Source of the DNA: Apoderus coryli
Taxonomy: Eukaryota; Arthropoda; Insecta; Coleoptera; Attelabidae
Assembly: GCA_911728435.2 (NCBI GenBank)
Contig: OU452210.1
Coordinates: 682,001-746,000 of the forward strand
Length of the DNA stretch: 64,000 nt
Direction of reading: 5' to 3'
The notes below the pieces were generated by a model. The model did no database searches, was not told where the DNA came from, and was given only the letters and a program-made list of their open reading frames with translations. Made by a program: the position numbers and the translations under genes. Each line of letters starts with the position of its first letter. Positions within the stretch are counted from its first letter, which is position 1. Of this stretch, positions 36,521-48,276 are shown one piece after another.

Positions 36521-37945
36521 AGCGAAACTAATGGAAATGATGTTGTTGAAGATTTTTCGGAGGGAAGTCCTATACATTTAAATTCTCAAAGGTAAGTAGG
36601 TATATAAAAATGTTTATTTCTATGCGAAATATAGGTTCAATCAGAGACAATTTTTTTTAATGTCACTGGGTATTTGGTCAAACTCATTTTCTAAAGTTAT
36701 ATATAGAGTGTCCTATGGTGCCGATCCATTAGAATATTTCAGAGACTATACTTTGAATTGAATCTCAAAAATTTAGGCATCTAAATATGGTCTACTCAAA
36801 TAACACAATAGCAACTGTATACACTTCCGGTTCTACCAGAAGTTGATGGCGAGTTTGTTATTTTAAATAGAACATCCTATATTTTATTACATTTTTGGAT
36901 TCTACGTAAGATTGTAGACATGTTTCCTGTATCATGTTGTATGCCTAATTTCAGTCGTTTCTGACGTGCTTTTATCAAGATTTATGTCAAAATTTACATT
37001 TTAGGACCAAATAATATTAATTTTTTCTCATAAGGACGTCTCTGTTAATTATTTTATATGTGTTTTCTTAGAAAGTAAGGTCTCCGATTCCATAAGATAT
37101 TTTCAGATTTATTCATACGAGGTGGTCAAAAAAGTATAGATACATACATACAAATGGATGTTAGAAAGTACATTTGAAAATCAATTTTTTCAAATGGTAC
37201 ATATATTTTTCTAATTTCATCTTACTTATCATCGAACACCTGTTACAAAATTGCCCTCATTTTTAATGATAAGTAAGATAAACTTTTCAACTGTTTTTCT
37301 AACATCCTTTTCATTGGAATTAGGCATACAACATGATACAGGAAACATGTCTACAAACTCACGTAGAATCTAAAAATGTAATAAAATATAGAACGTTCTA
37401 TTTAAAATAACAAACTCGCCATCAACTTCTGGCAGAACCGAAGGTGTTATGCAGTTGCTATTATGTGATTTGAGTAGACCATATTTAGATGCCGAAATTT
37501 TTGAAATTCAATTCAAGGTAGTCTCTGAAATATTCTAATGTGTCATCACCATAGGAGACCCTGTATATGTTATATAAATAAAATTCATTCTAGACCTGGG
37601 CGGAATGAAAATAATATAAATAACAATATTAATGAAACGCAAGTCTATGAAGATGTAATAACAACCGTGACCAGTCAAGGGTAGGTGCGATTACTATAAA
37701 AGAAAAAAAGGTCTGAAAATAATATATATATTATTTTTTTTAGATCTGAAAGTTATGATTTAAGATCTTATGCTTTTACGGATGAAAAGCATGACAAAAA
37801 GGAAGCGGGGTGTATTTCATCAGATGAATATGAAGGGTTATATATCATGTACTTAATACTGCAATTTCATGTGATTAAAACAACGTATTTTTAATTACAT
37901 TTTAGCATTAACGCTTGTCCACTGACTGTAGAAAAGGAAAGTTAA
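36521..37945 (+). CDS. four-exon unknown gene in the palindromic element
   Basis: Four small exons, 36521-36591, 37594-37680, 37744-37836 and 37906-37945, are each bounded by AG and GT. All three junctions fall in the same phase (two bases, then one base), and the combined frame stays open to TAA at 37943-37945, giving about 96 residues. An ATTAAA signal follows near 37960. Readable parts include GNDVVEDFSEGSPIHLN, NETQVYEDVITTVTSQG, DLRSYAFTDEKHDKKEAG and INACPLTVEKES. It is acidic and hydrophilic with no membrane segment. The first visible exon opens at an acceptor without ATG, so an upstream exon is missing or unseen. A MITE sits in the first intron. The family is unknown: the element's own product or a captured gene. 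Confidence 0.5.
36705..37563. mobile_element. nested MITE with TA borders, left-arm copy
   Basis: Inverted ends GAGTGTCCTATGGTG...CACCATAGGAGACCCTG bound about 860 bp. The arms mirror for more than 200 bp on each side (for example CAACTTCTGG facing CCAGAAGTTG). It is flanked by TA. It is a palindromic, non-coding, mariner-like miniature element in the first intron of the four-exon gene. Confidence 0.75.
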
Positions 37946-38507
37946 GATGAGTACATAATTAAAGGCACCCGAATTGTGGAGCTAAATTATGTTCTAAATT
38001 GGGCAATATCTTTGCAATACAATCACTCCAAAAAGTGCACTCTACCTCTACCTTATAGGTATATCGAACATAACTTGCTTATATCTTGTATATAGATATA
38101 ATACCTAGGTACCAATAATATATTATACTTACAGTCTGTATTACAAACGAATATATGCACAAAAAAGAATAAAAATAATGATTACCCAAAATAGAAATAT
38201 TACATTTTAGGGTCACTATGTATTAGTTTTGGCGCCACCTAGTGAGGAGAAGAATATATTAAAATATGTTGTAACTTAAGAAATGGATATTTTTAAATGA
38301 ATATTTATCTGATGAAATACACCCCGCTTCCTTTTTGTCATGCTTTTCATCCGTAAAAGCATAAAATCTTAAATCATAACTTTCAGATCTAAAAAAAATA
38401 ATATATATATATTATTTTCAGACCTTTTTTTGCGTTTCATTAATATTGTTATTTATATTATTTTCATTCCGCCCAGGTCTAGAATGAATTTTATTTATAT
38501 AGCATAT

Positions 38508-38683
38508 ACAGGGTCTCCTATGGTGATGACACATTAGAATATTTCAGAGACTACCTTGAATTGAATTTCAAAAATTTCGGCATCTAAATATCTACTCCAA
38601 ATTTAGATGCCTAAATTTTTGAAATTCAATTCAAGGTATAATCTCTGAAATATTCTAATGGGTCGGCACCATAGGACACTCTG
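38508..38683. mobile_element. deleted copy of the same MITE, right arm
   Basis: A 176-bp internally deleted form of the MITE at 36705-37563 has both ends intact (CAGGGTCTCCTATGG, and the inverse with GTGTCC). It sits at exactly the mirrored position of the right palindrome arm. It was therefore already there when the arm was duplicated, and lost its middle later. Confidence 0.75.
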
Positions 38684-40402
38684 TATATAACTTTAGAAAA
38701 TGAGTTTGACAAAATACCCAGTGACATTAAAAAAAAATTGTCTCTGATTGAACCTATATTTCGCATAGAAATAAACATTTTTATATACCTACTTACCTTT
38801 GAGAATTTAAATGTATAGGACTTCCCTCCGAGAAATCTTCAACTACATTATTTCCATTAGTTTCGCTGTAAATTTTTTAAATATGAAACTAAGGAAAAAA
38901 AATGGTGTCGTCAATAGCCCAAATATTCCTTTTCCAATATATTTTTTTTTAAATGTTACACAACTTAACTAATTTGCGTAAAAATTAGTATCTCTTAATG
39001 GCATATTATTGTATTTTCTTAAATCTGAGTTTAACTGTAATTAATTTGGTTATTAAAATAATTGACATCATCTGACTAACATTTTTGATTTGAGGAAATC
39101 AAGTTACACTCATTTATATGACGATAAATCTTGGATACTAATTCTGAACACGCTGTATAACTTAAAAGAAGAGTATCAATAAGTTAAATGTAAGCTGGTT
39201 ATCACCAGCGTAAACAGTTTTTCTTGAAATTTACTATATACTCGAAAATATTATGTAAATCGGTACTGGGTTATTCTACGTAAATAACAAACTGCCCAAT
39301 TGGTTCGTAAATAATTTTACTTATAAAAAAAAACTAATACTACAAATTATTATTAGACCTAGTTTTGTGTTATTTCGTATTCGAAATAACACAAAACTAG
39401 GTCTTCGCTTATCATCTGGTTATAGTTACAATAATTAGGTATACGTACATAAAAGGGATGAATGAAATATAGAAATAGATATTATATTTATGGTGTATGT
39501 GAAAAACTGGTTCTATTGTCCTCGGTGGTAAATATATCGATTATTGCGGAATGTTTTAGATATTGTCAACAGATTATTTTTGTCTTGCTGTGTATAAATT
39601 GAAAAAAAAGTGAACTGTAAGCGGCGCCCATAGCGGCATCTCTTCAATGCTGTCCCAACTACAAACAAAATGTTCGGTGCCTATATTTATAAAGAAATTA
39701 TAAGAAAATGGCGGATATTTGAAGGGAAATATGCGATATTTTTTTATATATGGATATTGTCTAATACAGAAAGTTTTCACGTACAATTTTAATTACAAGT
39801 GATTGTTAAATATATAAATTAGGTAATAAAGCAATATTATCATTATTAAATATTAGAATCATAGCACAAAATGAGGAAAAAGTTGCTGACTTTGAACTCA
39901 ATTTATTAAGTAATTATTTATTGTTGTAACCTCAAAATACCTTATTACCTAACCAAACCTTAGTCTTTAAAACCCTATTAAAATTTTTGCTACCAGATAC
40001 GTATTAGTGGAGATTTCCATCCACAAAAATATATCTGTAAATTTGAAAAAATTACCCATGTTTGAACTCAATTTATGAGTTAACTATTTAATCTTTCCGC
40101 TTGAAAATACTTCATTACCTAATCCCATCTTTTGTCTTTAAAACCCTATAAAAATTTTTGCTAGCAAATACGTCTTAGTGGCGACTACCATGCGCAAAAT
40201 TATGCCTGCAAAGCGAAATATGATGATTTTCTAACTCTGTTTTTGAACTAACTATCCAATATTTCAACTTCAAAATACTTCAATACCTAATCCCATCTTT
40301 ACTCTTTAACTCCCTATCAAAATTTTTGCTACCAGATACGTATTAGTGGAGTCTACCATGCGCAAAAATAGGTCTGCAAACGATTGTATTCAAACGCCCC
40401 TC

Positions 40403-42010
40403 TTAAAATCTGTTAAGCGGTTTTTGCGTTTTCGTGCATACAGACAGACATTTTTTTAAAACTACTTATTTATGTATAAAATGATCAAAAACAAGTATTT
40501 CCGGTGAAATTAAAGACAAAAAAATTTTTCATGAAGCTAATAGTCTCCATATATACATATATTACATATATGATATGGATAGCTAAAAATAGTCAAAAGT
40601 AAAATTACTACGCGGATGCGCAAATGCTTAATTTTTAAACAACTCTTTTAATTTTTTACCAACATGATTTTGGTTACACAAGTTATTGAACTTCTTCACA
40701 AATATATTTTCGGTTTTGATTATAAATTCAACAATGCTAAGAGGAGGCAGTTTTAGTCCTGTTTTTATATGCAGCCACATGTGCCAAAATAATCAAATCT
40801 GGAGAAACTTGTTGTGAAACCTGGGTGGTCTAATATTTTATGTTCAATATTTTAGGTTATATTTAATTAAATGCGTAAAAAATTATGCAGTATTTCGGAT
40901 AAGTTTAAGAACTATGATTTTTTTTAATTTTCGAACCCTCTTTTATTCCCCTTGCCTACGCTTAATGTTAATCACCACCTATAAATATCCTGTAGTATTT
41001 TCGTACCAAATATGGTCAAAATCCGTTAAGTGGTTTTTGAGTTATCACAGATACAAGTTTTTTCTGGCCCTTCTATAGAATTTTCACGGACGCCTATGGT
41101 ACATTAATTTTTGTCGTGTGTTTTAACTCCAATTCAACTAGCTAGATATAAAAAAATATACATTTTAATTATTTTTTTTATTTTACCCTCTTTTCTACTA
41201 TTTACGAACGCCTATGTAAATAAAAATTTTATGTTGCATTTTGCAGGTTATCTTATATCAAAGCTATATATAATTAGCCAATTTTTTTGGTATATTTGGG
41301 AAACGTTTTATTTTTCGTTTTTGACCCTTTTTTAAACTATTTTCGAACGCCTGTGTGAACCAATTCTTTTATGGAATATTTTTTAGCCTATATTGTGTCA
41401 CAACTATGAAAAATTATTCCATATTTCGAATAAGTTTAGGAAATATATATTTTTTATGTTTTGACCCCTTTTCCACTATTTACGAACGCCTATGAAAGTA
41501 AGTTATTTATGACACATTTTATAGGTTATATTCTATCAAAACTATAAATAACTAGTTAATATTTCTGCTGTGTTTAAGAAATACGTTTTTTTTTTAAATG
41601 TGTTTTACCCCATTTTACACTATTTTCGAACGCCAATGTGGTCTAATATTTTATGTTCAATATTTTAGGTTATATTCAATTAAATGCGTAAAAAATTATG
41701 CACTATTTCGGATAAGTTTAAGAACTATGATTTTTTAAAATTTTTGAACCCTCTTTTAAACCCCTTGCCTACGCCCAATGTTTCCCAAAATCTAATCAGC
41801 TCCTTGCCATGTCCAATAGTATTTTTCTACCAAATTTGGTTAAAATCTGTTAAGCGGTTTTTGCGTTTTCGTGCATACAGACAGACAGACAGACATTTTT
41901 TTAAAACTACTTATTTATGTATAAAATGACCAAAAACAAGTATTCCGGTGAAATTAAAAAAAAATTTTTTTTCATGAAACTAATAGTATCCATATATTAC
42001 ATATATGATA
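40403..42010. repeat. remainder of the 315-bp unit and related AT-rich repeats
   Basis: 40403-40560 completes the 315-bp unit broken at 35026. 40820-41060 is a diverged copy of the same unit. 41285-42000 repeats the arrangement at 33541-34215. Open stretches here are compositional. No gene. Confidence 0.7.
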
Positions 42011-42305
42011 TGGAGAGCTAATTAATCATTCTTATTATTATTTATTTCAGTAAAAACTATTTAATCTCATACAACAAAGTACAACTGGTATAATAATACT
42101 CTCGTACATGCTGCAGGTCAACCGGTATAAATCAGAACCAAGCGCGTCTCCCAACTGCCCCCAGAAAAGGGTGGCGACCGATCGACAATATTTCGGGTAG
42201 ATTTAGTAGTGTTGTTACTGTCTATATTTAAATATACTGTGAGCTAGACAACAAATGTATATCATGGGTACGTTACCTAAAGCTAGAATTACATCTGCTC
42301 CTCCT

Positions 42306-42600
42306 TTTCATACCATCATCATTGGCTTCTCGTCGATCTCTTCCAGCAGTTGTTTATTCTGACAATGGTAGAAATATGTTAAGTGCAAAAAATCATTTAC
42401 AAGAGTTCGGAAATTTTTTAAGCAAACACCATACAAAACTGGTTGAGCGATTTCCTATCGACGGTGTTCAGTGGCATTTTCTCGACATGTGGGAGGCTTG
42501 TGAGACGCTGGGGTAAAATCATGTAATGTAATGATGCATCTTAAAAGAATTTTGGGGACTGCTTTCGTTACCTTTGAAGAAATGTAAAGTTTGAAAAGTG
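42306..42600 (+). pseudogene. BEL/Pao integrase core fragment
   Basis: SRRSLPAVVYSDNGRN with the second catalytic Asp, then LVERFPIDGVQWHF, are Pao-family integrase landmarks. A deletion removes the PPYSPHFGG-type segment before LWEA, and a frameshift and stop follow near 42515. About 100 recognisable residues remain. Confidence 0.75.
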
Positions 42601-42683
42601 AAATGGTGACTTTAAATAATTCGAACGGCGCCGGCGCATTAAACCATAATGTGGTGCACTCAGTATGCACCCTGCATTAACCC

Positions 42684-43153
42684 AGAATTCACCATATTAA
42701 ATATACGCAATATTAGTCTTACATAAATAAACTTGACATAGTAATTAAGCATAACAAATCTGCGAAATACAAAACAATTGTGTTATAATAATATAATCCA
42801 AAACACATAACAAAACCATTAAATACAAAACAATTGTGTTTATAATAACATAATCCAAATCGCCAACCATCGCACAAATTTAGCAAACTAAAATAATACG
42901 CAAAGGTTATACTTTAGGTACTGACCTAGGTCTAGCACGTATATTACGATATAAATACAGACACTTTTTAGAATAAAGATATACCTAGTTAGAAAATACA
43001 CGTAAAAGATGTAGAAACTAAGTATTTTAAATATTCATTGTATATAAACATTTTTCATCGTAAATTGAATGGTGGATTATTAATAAAAATAAAACATTGG
43101 TCCAACAATAAGTTGTTTTGATGAATAAAAGTGATTTACAATAACGACGGTAC
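42684..43153 (+). repeat. 5' LTR of gypsy element 3
   Basis: A 470-bp segment starting AGAATTCACC is about 94% alike to 49796-50209. It carries an extra internal stretch of about 55 bp (a duplicated CAAAACAATTGTGTT block) that the 3' LTR lacks. It is followed at 43155 by TGGCGATCCTGCCA, suitable for a tRNA primer-binding site. The divergence suggests an old insertion. Confidence 0.85.
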
Positions 43154-43420
43154 ATGGCGATCCTGCCAACGAAGTTGATACTACCAACCGAATTTGAAGC
43201 CGCCAACAAATTTGATCCTGTAAAGCGCGGACCACGAAAACTAAGAGTGAGTCAAATTTTACATACTTATATGGGAACCACGAACTCGAAGCAATCAGAC
43301 GTCACCAATACGGGAGTAGTCAACACTAATTTGATCATTGACGAGCAAACCATTCAAGCCCCTTTGGACGTATTTTTCTTGTATATCATCACTGTTGTAG
43401 TTATATTAATGGCAATTTAA
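43154..43420 (+). CDS. leader ORF of gypsy element 3, unknown
   Basis: An 88-codon frame starts with an ATG that touches the end of the 5' LTR and overlaps the presumed primer-binding site. It is basic in the middle (DPVKRGPRKLRVSQ) and ends in a hydrophobic run, VFFLYIITVVVILMAI, that could be a single membrane segment. The following gag frame starts 51 bases later. I do not recognise it. It may be a short leader peptide, the N-terminal part of gag, or fortuitous. Confidence 0.35.
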   Translation: MAILPTKLILPTEFEAANKFDPVKRGPRKLRVSQILHTYMGTTNSKQSDVTNTGVVNTNLIIDEQTIQAPLDVFFLYIITVVVILMAI

Positions 43421-43470
43421 AGATGCGCTAAATCATACAGAAGAACGAAGAAATTGAATTACTAGCAAAA

Positions 43471-44267
43471 ATGGCTATGAGAACGGTCGAATTCTTCAAC
43501 TTGGCGCACCAAATACTACCGAACGAATACAATGGAGCTTCGAAGAAACTTCAATCATTCTTAGGCGCCTTGCAACTGTTACAAGATAACGCCGAAGCAC
43601 ATGAAAATCACGCCATAACATACGTCAAGACGAAACTCGTTGGAAAAGCAAGAGACAATGTTCTCCCAACTGACAGTCTACAGGATACAATTGACAACAA
43701 AAATAATACCATTCATGATAGATCAGAGTTAGTAGCTGGAAAAATGCTTCGCTACGCCAAAACCATAAGGACACAGCACAATTCGCTACAGAAGTGGAAA
43801 ATTTAACAAGTCTACTAAGAAAAGCATACATTAACGAAGGAGTTCCAATCGCAGTCGAGGAATGATACATGACCAACACCATGGTCAAGACGCTCAAGTC
43901 CAACGCCAGAAGTGACAGAACGAGACTGATAATGGAAGCTGGAAATTTTACAAGCTGTCAAGAAGCGTTGTCAAAGTTTATAGAGGTGGATACAGAAGCA
44001 ACTCAACCCAACACAGTTCTATATACGAATCGATACAATTCGAGAAGGAGAGGCTACAGCACATATAACAGAAGTGGACAACACACACGTGAACATCACC
44101 GCCCTCAATATCAACCCCAGAGACACTCATCCACACATGGCAACAACCAACAACGACAGATGTATGCAAGACATACCAGAAACAACAGGCGAAGACCTCA
44201 ACATAACCACCACGTCGTAAGACACTATACACAAGAAGAGGAAGCGGGAAACGATCAAGACCCCTAA
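43471..44267 (+). pseudogene. gypsy element 3: gag
   Basis: The capsid-like N-terminal part (NEYNGASKKLQSFLGALQLL...AITYVKTKLVGKARD) runs to a frameshift at about 43790 and continues to a stop near 43863. The frame at 43869-44267 contributes LKSNARSDRTRLIMEAGNF, FIEVDTEATQ and an Arg/Asn/Gln/His-rich basic tail that replaces zinc knuckles. Basic tails without CCHC motifs are known in some gypsy families. It packages element RNA. Broken. Confidence 0.75.
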
Positions 44268-44305
44268 GTAGGTCCAATGGGGGTAAGTCAGTAAATATTT
44301 TTAAT

Positions 44306-44743
44306 ATGGACCTATCGCTCTTGAATTTCATCATCATCCAGTCAGACATAACAAAAAGAGAAGATGCAACGTTAATTGTTGATACAGAAGCGGACATATC
44401 ACTTATAAAATTGACGAAGATACATAGACACCTGAAACCAAACGAAAAATACGCAAGCGACATAAGAGGAGTCACCGATGGTTTATCAAGAACATATGGC
44501 ACGATAATCTACCTGAATGGTTGCAGTTTTCGGCTTACTTTCCACGTGGTAGACGACAAATTTCCAATACCGTCAGATGGAATCCTTGGAAGGGATTTCG
44601 TTACCAAATACAATTGCAATCTAGACTATGCAACTTGGACGATGTCCATTGATGGCAGAACAACCATACGCTTACTAAATGGCCCACGCAAAGACCAGCT
44701 GATAATACCACCTAGATGCGAAATTCTAAGAAAAATAAAATAA
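44306..44743 (+). pseudogene. gypsy element 3: protease with DTE active site
   Basis: Retropepsin-like frame of 145 residues. The active-site region reads LIVDTEADISLIK at about residues 25-37, where family members have DTGADIS. The Gly after Thr is Glu here, which should abolish activity. The C-terminal part retains the typical DGILGRDFVTKYN. It lies between gag and RT. A stop at the end separates it from the RT frame. Confidence 0.8.
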
Positions 44744-45445
44744 TTCGAGCAATTAAAAGAAGACGTCCTGGTCGACAATAAAGAAATTGCTGATGGTGTT
44801 TTTATAGCGAGTTCAATTATTTCACGGTCAAGTCCAGTAATTAGAATAATAAACACAACATCCACATATGCAAGCATAAAAATCGCTGACATCACAACAA
44901 CAAGGTTAAGTAGCTATATGGTATACAACATACACAACTCGACAGATACCAGAAATGAACAACTATTAAACGAACTAAATACCGATATTCCAAATTTATC
45001 ACGAAATGATATAGTGGAGTTATGTAAAGAATTTTCAGATATTTTCGGACTTTCAACAGACAAGCTGACTACAGATAATTTTTACAGTCAATTAAATTGA
45101 CAGATTCGTCGCCAGTATATATAAAAAACTACCGAACGCCGCACACTCAACTAGCCGAAATAAATAAGCAAATCACAAGAATGATAAAAGATATCATAAT
45201 CGAGCCCTCAACCGCAGAGTACAACAGTCCAATACTGTTGGTACCCAAAAAATCGACCAATGAAGACAAAAAATGGAGATTAGTGGTTGATTATAGACAG
45301 CTTAACAAGAAGTTAGTAGCTGACAAATTCCCATTACCCCGCATAGACGACATATTGGATCAACTGGGAAGAGCAAAATTCTTCTCAGTGCTTGATTTGA
45401 AATCCGGTTTTCATCAGATACCTCTGAACGAAAACTCAAGAGATA
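44744..45445 (+). pseudogene. gypsy element 3: RT, N-terminal part
   Basis: RT fingers and palm: DIVELCKEFSDIFGLS (44990-45050), a break at about 45095, then IIEPSTAEYNSPILLVPKK, WRLVVDYRQLNKK and motif A FFSVLDLKSGFHQIPL with its catalytic Asp. The frame ends at 45445, where a palindromic element with TA borders is inserted. RT resumes at 47262. Confidence 0.85.
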
Positions 45446-47259
45446 CAGGGTGAGTCACGAGGAACTGTACATACTTCTACCATAAGTAGGGGCACGTTAG
45501 GGGATTATCAAATGACCATTAAAAAATGTCTCCTTGTTTTGATTATTAATATACAGGGTGAATTATGAATCTTCACCAAAACAATGTTGCGCCATATCTT
45601 TTCAATGATTAAGTCGATTTATTTCATTTTTTTATGGAAGTGTGTATTGGTGTCTGGCAACTAACTGACATACTCAGAATTGAAAAAATCCAGGTACGTC
45701 TTCGAGAAAATTTGTGGGACTACTTCATATTCAACACTTCACCCTGTATATGATTTTTCAAAAATCTGATATAATTTTTTCAGAGGACACAAATAGACAG
45801 TTAGACCTGGGTATTTGAATTTTTTGTTACACTCATCTCACATTTCCAATTAAAGATTCATTTTAGAGTCAAATTGAAAATTGCCAATAATGAAGTATCT
45901 TACTGTACAATAATGTTTAGTTATTTAAAAGAAATCTTCAATATAGACAGAAACGACAAACACTGTGCCCTAGCATGGTAAATACCATAATTTAATTTGA
46001 TTCACAGGGCCGGATTTAAAAATCTGGCATATTTGGTTCATCCCAATAATTCACCCTGTATGTTACTTTTTCCACCCGTAATAAATAGAAAACAGATAAA
46101 AAAATGTTTGTAATAAACTAATTTTCTTATTTGTTTGAGGAAAACTCATGTGTCTAATTATTTTAATCGGAATGAAATTAACAAGCCAGGGAAATGTTTA
46201 TTCATAATTTAAGAAATAAAATAAAAAACAATAACCAAACAATAAAACAGTTTTAACAATGTGGAACAATGTAATAAACATTACGATTATAAAAGATGTT
46301 CAAAATGAAATCCATCTGCCTTCATACACTTTTCTTGACGAATGTTTAAATGTGTAATGGACTTTCTGTTTGTCAGTGGGTCATTTCTGGTAATATTGCA
46401 ACAGTGAATAATTCTGTTGTGTTTTATAATCGTAGTGTTTATTAAATTGTTTATACTTTGTTCCACATTGTTAAAACTGTTTTATTGTTTGGTTATTGTT
46501 TTTTATTTTATTTCTTAATTTATGAATAAACATTTCCCTGGCTTGTTCATTTCATTCCGATTAAAATAATTAGACACATGAGTTTTCCTCAAACAAATAA
46601 GAAAACTAGGTTATTACAAACATTTTTTACCTGTTTTCTATCTATTACGGGTGGCAAAATGTTACATACAGGGTGAATTATTGGGATGAACCAGATATGC
46701 CAGATTTTTAAATCCGACCCCCAATTCAAATTATGGTATTTACAATACTGGAGTGTGTGTGTGTCTTTTCTGTCTATTTTGAAGATTTGTTTTTAATAAT
46801 TAAACATTATTGTACAGTAAGATACTTCATTATTGACAATTTTCATTTTGGCTCTAAAATGAATCTTTAATTGGAAATGTGAGGTGAGTGTAACAAAAAA
46901 TTCAAATACCCGGGTCTAACTGTCTATTTATGCCCTCTGAAAAAATTGTATCAGATTTTTGAAAAATATATTGAATATGAAGCAGACCCACAAATTTTCT
47001 CGAAGACGGACCTGGATTTTTTCAATTCTGAATATGTCACTTAGTTGCCAGACACCAATACACACTTTTATAAAAAAATTAAATAAATCGACTTAATCAT
47101 TGAAAAGATATGACGAAACATTGTTTTGGTGAAGATTCATAATTCACCCTGTATATTAATAATCAAAACAAGGAGACATTTTTTAATGGTCATTTGATAA
47201 TCCGCTAACGTGCCTCTACTTATGGTAGAAGTATGTACAGTTCCTCGTGACTCACCCTG
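45446..47259. mobile_element. palindromic mariner-type element inserted in RT
   Basis: 1,814 bp begins CAGGGTGAGTCACGAGG and ends with the exact inverse. TA flanks both sides (45444-45445 and 47260-47261). Arms of about 800 bp mirror each other down to a loop near 46290-46430. The loop and adjacent arm read, on the minus strand, ...KADGFHFEHLL and a stop, which matches the C-terminal end of mariner-like transposases such as the one at 52191-53303. Removing the element and one TA leaves the RT frame intact, confirming the borders. Further CAGGGTGAA words inside suggest nested copies. Confidence 0.85.
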
Positions 47260-47261
47260 TA

Positions 47262-48276
47262 TAACTACGTTCAGCACAGAATATGGCTCATACAGATTCA
47301 ACAGACTTCCATTTGGACTGAAGATAAGCGCCAACAGTTTTCAAAGAATGATATGCATGGCTTTCGCTGGAATAACACCTGAAAATGCATTCTTATACAT
47401 GGACGATCTAATCGTAACCGGCTGGTCCACACAACATCATCTACAAAACCTCAAAAGCGTCTTCAAAACTTGTAGAAAGTACAACCTCAAACTAAATCCA
47501 CAAAAATGTAAGTTATTTCAAAGTGAAGTTACTTATCTAGGACACAAAATCACAGACAAAGGAATACTACCTGATGAATCAAAATTCGACGTGATAAACC
47601 AATATAACCTGTACCAACGGATGCAGAAGCAGTTAAACGATTCGTCGCCCTTTGCAACTGCTACAGAAGATTCATCTCGCATTTCGCTAAAATGTGCCAC
47701 CCACTCAACAAGCTTACGAGAAAGAATTCTACATTCACATGGACTAAGGAGTGCCAGACCTCGTTTGAGATGCTAAAAATTGCTCTATTGCAACCCCAAA
47801 TATTACAATACCCTGATTTTAGTAAGCAATTCGTAATTACGACAGACGCGTCAAAGCAAGCCTGCGGAGCAATACTGTCACAACAGTTCGAAGGACAAGA
47901 TCTACCAATCGCTTACGCCTCCAAAACATTCACGAAAGGAGAATCCAACAAATCGACCATAGAACAAGAACTAACAGCAAACTACTGGGCAATCAAACAC
48001 TTCAGACCCTATCTCTACGTGAACAAATTCATCGTCAAATCAGACCACAAACCACTGGTGTACCTATTCTCAATGAAGAACCCATCGTTAAAACTTACAC
48101 GAATGCGACTCGACTTGGAAGAATACGACTTCTTGGCACAATCCATAAAAGGCAAATACAACGTCGGAGCAGATGCCCTGTCAAGAATTTCCATTAACGA
48201 TATCAAGGACATAACCAAGGGATCCGCCACAATATTAGCGATCACCCGTTCCATGACTAGAAGTACTCGTACATAG
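47262..48276 (+). pseudogene. gypsy element 3: RT C-terminal part and RNase H
   Basis: RT resumes with TEYGSYRFNRLPFGLK and the catalytic YMDD box (LYMDDLIVTG, about 47396-47425), then LNPQKCKLF and GHKITDKGILPDESK. A frameshift near 47690 moves into the RNase H frame at 47692-48276: TTDASKQACGA, STIEQELTA, KSDHKPLVYL and VGADALSRIS supply all four acidic positions. It would copy RNA to DNA and remove the template. The frameshift and the insertion break it. Confidence 0.85.

Larger units (their letters stand above)
35027..40402. mobile_element. 5.4 kb palindromic element with TTAA borders
   Basis: The left end GAGGGGCGTTTGAATACAAT and the right end are exact inverses, and inverted similarity continues for over 2 kb. 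The left arm (35027-37825) mirrors the right arm (38311-40402) around a loop of about 485 bp. TTAA touches both ends. In fact the 14 bases TTAAAATCTGTTAA are present on both sides, drawn from the interrupted 315-bp repeat. TTAA targets are typical of piggyBac and Kolobok elements, but no transposase of either is legible. The left arm and loop carry a small four-exon gene; the right arm has inverted partial copies of its exons. Confidence 0.85.
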
